Source of the DNA: Rubricella sp038526735
Lineage (GTDB): Bacteria; Pseudomonadota; Alphaproteobacteria; Rhodobacterales; Rhodobacteraceae
Assembly: GCA_038526735.1 (NCBI GenBank)
Contig: JBCBGM010000001.1
Location: 62,001-126,000 of the forward strand
DNA length: 64,000 nt
Direction: 5' to 3'
Made by a program: the position numbers and the translations under genes. This document shows, piece after piece, positions 57,682-64,000 of this stretch (its first letter is position 1; each line of letters begins with the position of its first letter). Below the pieces are notes generated by a model. That model did not search any database and was not told the DNA's origin. It saw only the letters and a list, made by a program, of their open reading frames with translations.

Positions 57682-60217
57682 TCACAATCCGACCGGGCAC
57701 CACGATGACCTTGCGGGGGGGCTTACCATCCATCGCGCGCTGCACCGCCTCTTGGGCTAGGGCAATCGCCTCGATATCGGCCTGCGCGGCATCCTTGGCG
57801 ACCTCAATCTCCGCACGACGTTTGCCCTGCACCTGTACCGGAAGAGTGATCGTGTCCTCGACGAGCAGGGTCGGATCGGCGACGGGCCACGGCGCATCTA
57901 CGACCAGACCTTCACCGCCCAGCGCCTCCCACATTTCTTCGGCGAGATGCGGGGTCATCGGTTGCATGAGTTGCGCCATGGTCGTGAGTGCAAAATGGCG
58001 TGCGGCCTGGTCAGCGGGCTCCGCGCCCTTCTCTTTTGCGATCGCGTTGGTCAGTGTGTAGAGCGCCGCGACCGACTTGTTGAACTGGAATTGCGTGATC
58101 CCGTCAGAAACTTCGTGAATCGCACGGTGGGTCGCTTTCACCAGCGCATGCGCCCCGGCCTCTCCTGGCGCAAGATCGCCCTCCGCCACCAATCGCCAGA
58201 CCCTTTGGAGGTGCTTCCACGCCGCTTCTGCACCCGCCGCCGTCCACTCCACATCACGCTCGGGCGGGCTGTCGGACATCACAAACCACCGGGCCGTGTC
58301 AGCCCCGTATTGCTCAATGATATCCATAGGATCGACGACGTTCTTCTTTGACTTCGACATCTTGATGACCGGGCCGATCTCAACCGGAGTGCCATCTTTC
58401 AGCCGCGCCGCACCCTCTTCGCGGATCACATCGTCAGGGGTGTGGAACACCGGGCGGCCATTTGCTGTCGTCGAATACGTCTCATGCGTGACCATGCCCT
58501 GGGTGAAGAGCGCATTGAACGGCTCAATCGCGCTTTCGGGCAAGTGACCGGTCTTGGCCATCGCGCGGGCGAAAAATCGGGAGTAGAGGAGGTGCAAGAT
58601 CGCATGCTCCACCCCACCGATGTACTGGTCTACGTTCATCCAGTATTTGGCATCGGCCATCTCGGTGGGCGTTTCAGCGCGCGGGGCCGTGAAGCGGGCG
58701 TAATACCAAGACGAGTCGACAAACGTGTCCATCGTGTCGGTCTCGCGCCGGGCGCCGTTGCCGCAGTTCGGGCACGGCACCTGACGCCACGAGTTGTGGC
58801 GGTCGAGCGGATTGCCGGGCCGGTCGAAAGAGACATCCTTAGGCAGCTCAATCGGCAGGTTCTCTTTCTTCTCCGGCACCACACCGCATTTCTCACAATG
58901 CACGACAGGGATCGGGCAGCCCCAGTAGCGTTGCCGCGAGATGCCCCAGTCGCGCAGGCGGAATTTCTCGATGCCCGTGCCAAGTTCACGCGCCTCGAAC
59001 CAATCAATCGTCGCGTCGATGCCCTCTTGGCTGGTTGCCTCGGCGATACCGGCGAAGTGGTCGATATAAACCACGGTCTCGGTCTTTGCCGGAACAAGCG
59101 CCGTATCACCGACCGGCGTGTCATCGCCGGGCATGTGGAACGCGTTCAAGACCGGCAGATCATACTTGCGCGCAAAATCGAGGTCGCGCTGGTCATGCGC
59201 AGGGCAGCCAAAAACAGCACCCGTGCCATACTCCATCAGCACGAAGTTCCCGACCCAAACGGGCAGCTCCTGATCCGGATAGATCGGATGCTTCACCGAA
59301 ACGCCCGTCGGAATGCCCTTCTTCTCCGCCGTCTCAAGAGCAGCCTCGGTGGTATCCATCTTGCGGCATTCGAGGATGAATTCAGCAAGCTCCGGGTTAT
59401 CTTCCGCAATTGCGCGAGAGACCGGATGCTCCGGCGAAATCGCGATAAAGCTCGCGCCACGCATCGTGTCCGGCCGGGTGGAATAGCAGACAATCGGCTC
59501 GCCCCCGTCCACCGGATGAAACGGGATCTCGATGCCGCGAGATTTCCCGATCCAATTCGACTGCATCAGCCGCACTTTCTCAGGCCAATCTTTCAGCCCC
59601 TCAATAGCCTCTAATAGCTCATCTGCCATGTCGGAGATCTTAAAGAACCATTGCGTCAGCTCGCGCCGCTCAACCTTTGCGCCGGAGCGCCAGCCCTTAC
59701 CGTCGATGACCTGCTCATTCGCGAGCACGGTCATATCCACCGGATCCCAGTTCACCACCGCCGATTTGCGGGTCACAAGACCAGCCTCAAGCATATCGAG
59801 GAACAGCGCCTGCTGCTGGCCGTAGTACTCCGGATCGCAGGTCGCGAATTCGCGCGTCCAATCGAGCGAGAAGCCCAACGGCTTCATCTGGTCGCGCATG
59901 CCGGCGATGTTCTGGTAGGTCCAGTCGCCAGGATGGACGCCCTTTTCCATCGCGGCATTCTCGGCAGGCATCCCGAACGCATCCCACCCCATCGGATGCA
60001 AGACGTTGAAGCCCTGTGCGCGCTTCGCCCGCGCCACCACATCGCCCATTGTGTAGTTGCGAACATGGCCCATGTGGATGCGCCCTGACGGATACGGGAA
60101 CATCTCGAGCACGTAATACTTCGGCTTCGCCTCATCGCGGGTCGCTTTGAAGGTTTGCGACTCGTCCCAAACCTTTTGCCATTTGGGCTCAACCACGCGG
60201 GCATTCAGTCTCGACAT
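57668..60217 (-). CDS. leuS: Leucyl-tRNA synthetase
   Basis: Class I synthetase of 849 residues. PYPSGRIHMGH (about 41-51) is the HIGH motif, KMSKSKKN (about 618-625) the KMSKS motif. The CP1 editing domain contains DTMRGASFIAISPEHP and GCPAHDQRD; a CxxC pair in VHCEKCGVVP and CPNCGNG marks the zinc insertions. A UNE-type C-terminal anticodon helical domain and a small C-terminal domain follow. The start at 60217 matches the family (MSRLNARVVEPKWQ). It sits after the DUF3576 lipoprotein. Confidence 0.98.
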   Translation of the reverse strand: MSRLNARVVEPKWQKVWDESQTFKATRDEAKPKYYVLEMFPYPSGRIHMGHVRNYTMGDVVARAKRAQGFNVLHPMGWDAFGMPAENAAMEKGVHPGDWTYQNIAGMRDQMKPLGFSLDWTREFATCDPEYYGQQQALFLDMLEAGLVTRKSAVVNWDPVDMTVLANEQVIDGKGWRSGAKVERRELTQWFFKISDMADELLEAIEGLKDWPEKVRLMQSNWIGKSRGIEIPFHPVDGGEPIVCYSTRPDTMRGASFIAISPEHPVSRAIAEDNPELAEFILECRKMDTTEAALETAEKKGIPTGVSVKHPIYPDQELPVWVGNFVLMEYGTGAVFGCPAHDQRDLDFARKYDLPVLNAFHMPGDDTPVGDTALVPAKTETVVYIDHFAGIAEATSQEGIDATIDWFEARELGTGIEKFRLRDWGISRQRYWGCPIPVVHCEKCGVVPEKKENLPIELPKDVSFDRPGNPLDRHNSWRQVPCPNCGNGARRETDTMDTFVDSSWYYARFTAPRAETPTEMADAKYWMNVDQYIGGVEHAILHLLYSRFFARAMAKTGHLPESAIEPFNALFTQGMVTHETYSTTANGRPVFHTPDDVIREEGAARLKDGTPVEIGPVIKMSKSKKNVVDPMDIIEQYGADTARWFVMSDSPPERDVEWTAAGAEAAWKHLQRVWRLVAEGDLAPGEAGAHALVKATHRAIHEVSDGITQFQFNKSVAALYTLTNAIAKEKGAEPADQAARHFALTTMAQLMQPMTPHLAEEMWEALGGEGLVVDAPWPVADPTLLVEDTITLPVQVQGKRRAEIEVAKDAAQADIEAIALAQEAVQRAMDGKPPRKVIVVPGRIVNVVV

Positions 60218-60221
60218 ATCT

Positions 60222-60716
60222 TTATCCGTTCTCAGCGATCCGCAGTTGGCGGGCGCGCAGGAGTATCGCATCCTCGACAGAGCGCGCCACCTCGGGGTCT
60301 AGCGGCGCATCCACCCAACGCCCACCGCGAAACTCTTGCCGGAAGGCAGCGACGCGCAAGCTGTCGACGGTCAGCTCAACGCTGGTGACAAACACGTTCA
60401 GCCGGTAGCGCTCTTGTGTGGAAGCATTGGCAGAGCCCCAATCCGTCGCGATCACCCCCGAGAACGGATCAACCGCAGCCAGTGGGAGCACATCAACCGT
60501 ATCGAGAGAGGCCTGCCAAATGAACTGATTGACCGGCAACCGCGCCCCTTGATTGAGGCCACCGTTCAAAAGCTCCGTCACGTTGATCCCAGACGGCTCT
60601 TCGGGCTCTTCACGAACAGGCCGGAAGAAACCCTCCTCGACGGTGCAGGCCGAGAGGAAAACCGCAGCGGCCAAAACAGCCAGCAAGCGATTCAAGTTGC
60701 CAGATAAATATGTCAT
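60222..60716 (-). CDS. DUF3576 family lipoprotein
   Basis: A 164-residue exported lipoprotein. The lipobox LSAC (Cys24) follows LLAVLAAAVF. The mature part (WQASLDTVDVLPLAAVDPFSGVIATDWG through ERYRLNVFVTSVEL) is the conserved block of the DUF3576 family that precedes leuS in many Alphaproteobacteria. The exact function is unknown; linkage to leuS-lptE points to envelope maintenance. ATG 60716 is chosen because it starts the signal peptide; ATG 60743 lies nine codons upstream. Confidence 0.87.
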   Translation of the reverse strand: MTYLSGNLNRLLAVLAAAVFLSACTVEEGFFRPVREEPEEPSGINVTELLNGGLNQGARLPVNQFIWQASLDTVDVLPLAAVDPFSGVIATDWGSANASTQERYRLNVFVTSVELTVDSLRVAAFRQEFRGGRWVDAPLDPEVARSVEDAILLRARQLRIAENG

Positions 60717-60849
60717 CCTGTGGCCCCCGGTGCCTCCGACCATAAGGTGTCTTATTCAGCGGCCAAAGGGGTGGCAAGGCAGTATCATCAGCCCCGAAAT
60801 ACCTGAAAAACCGGGTGTAACGCGTATTCTGTTGCAAACACGCATCACA

Positions 60850-60863
60850 GTGACCGAGGTCAC
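60850..60863. promoter_or_regulatory. Palindrome upstream of the porin gene
   Basis: GTGACC-GA-GGTCAC has perfect 6-bp arms. It lies 106 bases before the porin start, next to TTGACCTTGACC (60880-60891), which offers two overlapping -35-like hexamers but no clear -10. An operator role for porin control is possible but not proved. The remaining gap also contains CCCCGAAATACCTG (about 60793), a distant match to the dispersed repeat. Confidence 0.4.
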
Positions 60864-60968
60864 GCTTGATCACCTTTGTTTGACCTTGACCGAATTCGCC
60901 CATGTAGGACATTTGCCGCGCCCGGCTGGCTTCTACAGTCGGCCGCAGCTCAACACATGAGGGACAAC

Positions 60969-61820
60969 ATGAAAAAGATTCTCGTAGCGACCACCGCTCT
61001 GGTCGCCGTGGCAGCCGCAGGCTCCGCATACGCAGACGGCCACGAAGGTGGTGTTTCCGTTTCGCTTTCCGCAGACATCGGCTTTGAGAGCCTGGACGGC
61101 GTCAACGGCTTTGGCCATGACTACGACCTTTCCTGGTCCGGCTCGACCGTCACCGACGGCGGCCTGACTGTTGCTGCTTCCGGTAACGCAGACGACGAGA
61201 CCTCCCCGTCCGTGTCCGTGTCCGGCGGCTTCGGCTCGATCGCATTCGGCGATGAGGACGACGCACTTGACGCAGCAATGGGCGGCATCGACGGCGGTGA
61301 CACCACCTCCGGCGCAGCAGACCTTGCTGGTGCAGACGCTTCCGTTGGTGAAGATCCGCTGCTCTACACTTCGCCTGACCTCGGCGGCGCAACCGCATAT
61401 GTCTCTGTTTCCCTTGAGGGTTCCGCAGAGAACACCACCGGTGAGACTGGCTTCGGCGCAGGTGCAAGCCTGTCCCTCGGCGGCATCAGCGTTGGTGGTG
61501 GTTTCTCGCAGCTCGGCGACGCAAGCCTCGCAGGTGTGTCCGCTGGCCTCGGCGCTGGCCCGGCAGACGTTAAGGTTGCCTTCCAGACCGGTGAAGACGC
61601 AGCTGGCAACGCCATTTCGAATCTCGACGCTTCTGCTGCTGCAGACCTCGGCGGCAACACCGTGGGTGTTCAGTTCGTGACCGACCTCGAAGCAGAGACC
61701 AACGGCTTTGCCGTGTTCTACTCGCAAGGCCTCGGCGGCGGCGTGACCCTGAACGCTGCATTCGGCCAGGACCAGGCAGAAGCCACCAACTACGGTGTGT
61801 CTCTCGCCGCGTCGTTCTAA
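60969..61820 (+). CDS. Gram-negative porin (Rhodobacterales type)
   Basis: Outer-membrane beta-barrel pore, probably trimeric. Signal peptide MKKILVATTALVAVAAAGSAYAD precedes a Gly/Ala/Asp/Ser-rich mature chain with alternating strands and an acidic character, ending in Phe (SLAASF), the barrel insertion signal. At 283 residues it is at the small end for the Rhodobacterales 16-strand porins. ATG 60969 has GAGGGAC upstream; an ATG four codons earlier is possible. Strong codon bias towards C- and G-ending codons and a perfect terminator suggest high expression. Confidence 0.92.
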   Translation: MKKILVATTALVAVAAAGSAYADGHEGGVSVSLSADIGFESLDGVNGFGHDYDLSWSGSTVTDGGLTVAASGNADDETSPSVSVSGGFGSIAFGDEDDALDAAMGGIDGGDTTSGAADLAGADASVGEDPLLYTSPDLGGATAYVSVSLEGSAENTTGETGFGAGASLSLGGISVGGGFSQLGDASLAGVSAGLGAGPADVKVAFQTGEDAAGNAISNLDASAAADLGGNTVGVQFVTDLEAETNGFAVFYSQGLGGGVTLNAAFGQDQAEATNYGVSLAASF

Positions 61821-61841
61821 TCGAACGCCATACCTTATCGG

Positions 61842-61869
61842 AAAGAGCGGGCCTTTTGCCCGCTCTTTT
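61842..61869 (+). terminator. Strong rho-independent terminator after the porin gene
   Basis: AAAGAGCGGGC and GCCCGCTCTTT form a perfect 11-bp stem with loop CTTTT, directly followed by T. It lies 22 bases after the porin stop. Confidence 0.93.
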
Positions 61870-61921
61870 CATTTCTGGGCCTGCTCTAAATGAGAGGGCG
61901 ATCTAAGACCTCGGAGCGCCC

Positions 61922-62575
61922 ATGCCACTCTCAGACATCCAAGACCGCATCACCGCCGCCTGTAAAAAGGCCGGGCGCTCTGCCGACACTGTGAACCTGA
62001 TCGCAGTCTCTAAAGTGCAGCCCAACGAGCGCGTAGAAGAGGTCTTGCAGCAGGGTCACCGCATTTTTGGAGAGAACAAGGTGCAAGAGGCCGCCGGTAA
62101 GTGGCCCGCGTTTCGCGAGCAGTACCACGGCGTCGACCTGCACCTCCTCGGCCCACTGCAGACCAACAAAGCCAAACAAGCGATGGAGCTGTTCGACACC
62201 ATCCACTCCCTCGACCGGGAAAAACTCGCCCGAAAGCTGGCAGACCAAGCCCAAGCGCTCGGACATTGCCCAAAGCTCTTTATCCAGGTGAATACCGGGG
62301 AGGAGCCGCAAAAATCGGGCGTACTTCCAGCACAGACCGATGCGTTTGTTACTGAGGCGAAGGCAATGGACCTGCCCGTAGTTGGGCTGATGTGTATCCC
62401 TCCAGCCGATGAAGAACCGAGCCTGCACTTTGCCCTGCTCAAGTCGCTGGCGGAGCGGAATGGCCTCTCCGGCCTCTCGATGGGGATGTCCGCCGACTTT
62501 GAAAGCGCGATTGCACTGGGTGCAACGCATGTGCGCGTCGGCTCAGCGATCTTCGGTGCGCGGGTCTACGCCTGA
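61922..62575 (+). CDS. YggS family pyridoxal-phosphate-binding homeostasis protein
   Basis: Single-domain PLP-binding barrel that buffers pyridoxal phosphate and affects amino-acid balance. LIAVSKVQP holds the PLP Lys31; FGENKVQEA, HLLGPLQTNKAK, VNTGEEPQKSGV and LSMGMSADFESAIALGATHVRVGSAIFG are the conserved blocks. It has 217 residues. Its last 10 bases overlap the end of the convergent L,D-transpeptidase gene. Confidence 0.95.
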   Translation: MPLSDIQDRITAACKKAGRSADTVNLIAVSKVQPNERVEEVLQQGHRIFGENKVQEAAGKWPAFREQYHGVDLHLLGPLQTNKAKQAMELFDTIHSLDREKLARKLADQAQALGHCPKLFIQVNTGEEPQKSGVLPAQTDAFVTEAKAMDLPVVGLMCIPPADEEPSLHFALLKSLAERNGLSGLSMGMSADFESAIALGATHVRVGSAIFGARVYA

Positions 62576-63057
62576 ACGATCACCCGGCTGCGCGGCGTCC
62601 AGCGATTTAAGATCCATGTAAGATCTGTGAGCGAAAAGGCGATACAGCCCTCGGTCGGGTGCCGCGGCTTGCGCCAGACATGCAGAAAAATCGCAGACCC
62701 CGCACCCGGCGTGCCCTCGCGGTTGAAATCCAACACAGCCACCAGATCATAAAGCGGGTCCGCCCGCGCCATCCGCTCAGCACTGACATTGGGCCAAATG
62801 CTACGAAAATGCTGGTTATATAGAGAGGGACGCTCAGGATCATCGCACCAACGGTCCCAAGGCCCAATTGGCCGCCCGAGGGCGCATCCTCGATCGTGAC
62901 GAGACCAAACGTCGGTGATCCGCCAAACGCCCGCCGGGGTAACACCGTCGCCCTCCCCAAGCTTCACACCAGCTCCACCCCGCCCCACGGCGCACCGAAA
63001 GACGCGGCCCTGAAACCGCGCAGACCATCGCCCGACGACCAAGTCATCCGATGTCAC
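62566..63057 (-). CDS. L,D-transpeptidase family (YkuD-like) protein
   Basis: A 163-residue protein with the YkuD-type catalytic segment LHVWRKPRHPTEGCIAF: His and the Cys of the HxxxxGC core. GVWRITDVW is the earlier conserved strand. No signal peptide precedes the domain, unusual for an enzyme that cross-links peptidoglycan, so either export uses another route or the substrate is cytosolic. It starts with GTG 63057, overlapping the ribA stop (GTGA). Confidence 0.83.
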   Translation of the reverse strand: MTSDDLVVGRWSARFQGRVFRCAVGRGGAGVKLGEGDGVTPAGVWRITDVWSRHDRGCALGRPIGPWDRWCDDPERPSLYNQHFRSIWPNVSAERMARADPLYDLVAVLDFNREGTPGAGSAIFLHVWRKPRHPTEGCIAFSLTDLTWILNRWTPRSRVIVQA

Positions 63058-64000
63058 AGTAAATGGCCGCTGCGGTCACGCTTGGTTGCGAGATAGGCGC
63101 GATTCTCGGCGGTTTGGCCAACGCTCAACGGCACACGCTCTACCACATCCACCCCACCGGCGCGCATCATCTCGACCTTGCGCGGGTTGTTCGTCATGAG
63201 CCTGACTGATGATATGCCCATAACCCGCAGCAACTCCGCACCAACCCGAAGGTTGCGCTCATCGTCCTCGAACCCAAGGCGATGGTTCGCCTCCACCGTA
63301 TCAAACCCTTGGTCTTGCAACGCATAGGCGCGCATCTTGTTGGCAAGACCAATCCCGCGGCCCTCTTGGTTGAGATAAAGCAGAACCCCTGCGCCGGTCT
63401 TTGCGATTGCCTCCAACGCAGCGTGCAACTGCGGTCCACAATCGCATTTCAGCGAGCCCAAGACGTCTCCGGTGAAGCAGGCCGAATGCAACCGAGACAG
63501 CACGGGCACAGCGCGATCTGGCATGCCCACCTCAACCGCGTAATGCTCTTCGGCCCCGTCAGCGCTGCGAAACACCGTAACCCGGCCAGCCCCGGCAAGT
63601 GCAGTAGGCACGCGGGCAGAGGAGACCTGCGTGAATGCACTCCAAGACGAGATCAGCGCCTCCACGCGCTCCAGATCAAAAACCTGAACACCCGCAGGCG
63701 CCGCATCGACCGAAGTCGTCACAACAGCTGGCAACAACAACGCGCGGCGGGCAAGCACCAGCGCTGCCCGCTCTACCCGAGCCTTGCCACCGCGCAACGT
63801 CTCAAACGGGCCTTTCATCGGAGAGGCCAAATCCGCCGCCGGGTCTGCAACACTCTGCAACCACACAACCGGAGTACCCTCTGGCACAGCGATGCGAGCA
63901 AGGTCCCCATCATAGGCGCGGGCCCGGAGTGTTTCGGCGCGACGCGCCGTAACGGCAAGAACCGGCGCATCCAGCGCCTGAAACGCCTCCCATCGATCTG
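63054..64000 (-). CDS. ribA: GTP cyclohydrolase II, 5' end beyond the window
   Basis: First enzyme of riboflavin synthesis, opening GTP. The zinc ligands are in RLHSACFTGDVLGSLKCDCG (Cys-x10-Cys-x-Cys), followed by LYLNQEGRGIGLANKMRAYALQ with the catalytic Arg/Glu residues and NHRLGFEDDERN. The frame stays open upstream to the window edge, reading ...AETLRARAYDGDLARIAVPEG before the first visible GTG, so about 110 additional residues of N-terminal extension are encoded in the window and the true start is outside. No RibB (DHBP synthase) motifs are visible in the part seen. Confidence 0.92.
   Translation of the reverse strand, partial: DRWEAFQALDAPVLAVTARRAETLRARAYDGDLARIAVPEGTPVVWLQSVADPAADLASPMKGPFETLRGGKARVERAALVLARRALLLPAVVTTSVDAAPAGVQVFDLERVEALISSWSAFTQVSSARVPTALAGAGRVTVFRSADGAEEHYAVEVGMPDRAVPVLSRLHSACFTGDVLGSLKCDCGPQLHAALEAIAKTGAGVLLYLNQEGRGIGLANKMRAYALQDQGFDTVEANHRLGFEDDERNLRVGAELLRVMGISSVRLMTNNPRKVEMMRAGGVDVVERVPLSVGQTAENRAYLATKRDRSGHLL

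Noticed and set aside
58442..59614. 390-codon plus-strand frame inside leuS
   Set aside because: It is opposite the conserved leucyl-tRNA synthetase core; His/Arg-rich composition is typical of the antisense of GC-rich genes.
1..64000. CRISPR array or transposase genes
   Set aside because: No regularly spaced direct repeats and no frame with transposase, integrase or Cas motifs was seen.

Overview
The window reads as a GC-rich alphaproteobacterial chromosome, most likely of the Rhodobacterales (Roseobacter/Rhodobacter group). I infer this from gene families and gene order, not from a database search: the cytochrome aa3 assembly set ctaC-ctaB-small protein-ctaG-ctaE-surf1 divergent from tldD; the DUF3576 lipoprotein-leuS-lptE-holA run; uvrC-pgsA-moaD-moaE; a low-complexity Gly/Ala/Asp-rich porin; and tight ATGA, GTGA and TGATG junctions. 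Nearly all genes are chromosomal housekeeping. I found no phage, transposase, plasmid or CRISPR genes. One tRNA gene is present (Arg, anticodon TCT).

Layout. 0.1-9.5 kb: M17 aminopeptidase, NlpC/P60 peptidase, UbiH-type monooxygenase divergent from an amidase, then a DapC-like aminotransferase coupled to ftsK. This block is bounded by two inverted copies of a structured repeat of about 270 bp. 9.8-13.3 kb: a GntR regulator with an 18-bp perfect palindrome just before its start codon, divergent from agmatinase-like, DUF2867 and glutamine-synthetase-like genes, probably an amine or guanidino-compound catabolic unit. 13.4-22.4 kb: topA, divergent from pyrB, four small membrane proteins resembling bacterial PH-domain proteins, a dihydroorotase that has lost metal ligands, plsY and dprA. 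22.5-28.9 kb (minus strand): moaE, moaD, pgsA, uvrC, a pteridine-reductase-like SDR, a CaCA exchanger, a zinc-ribbon membrane protein and an SppA-type peptidase.

29.0-36.2 kb: DUF465, purE-purK, a secreted protein, tRNA-Arg, a GNAT enzyme, a complex I accessory subunit, uvrB and two exported proteins. 36.2-40.5 kb: DUF427, a 765-residue parallel beta-helix (tail-spike-like) protein, a DUF4864 protein and an SDR. This may be an accessory insertion next to the oxidase cluster. 40.4-46.4 kb: oxidase assembly and subunits II and III, and tldD. 46.4-53.1 kb: sulfotransferase-like, YaiI-type, gshA, gamma-butyrobetaine-hydroxylase-like, a membrane protein, rsmE and ubiA. 53.1-64 kb: a TM/OmpA-type envelope protein with a coiled-coil partner, a glycosyltransferase, holA-lptE-leuS-lipoprotein, a porin with a strong terminator, a YggS protein, an L,D-transpeptidase and ribA, which runs off the window.

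The most unusual items are the four-gene PH-like membrane cluster inside the pyrimidine operon, the catalytically degenerate dihydroorotase beside it, the recurring extragenic hairpin units (including the inverted pair around ftsK), and the lone tail-spike-like protein. Candidate regulatory sites are the GntR palindrome, an FNR-type box before ctaC, and imperfect LexA-type repeats before uvrB and uvrC.
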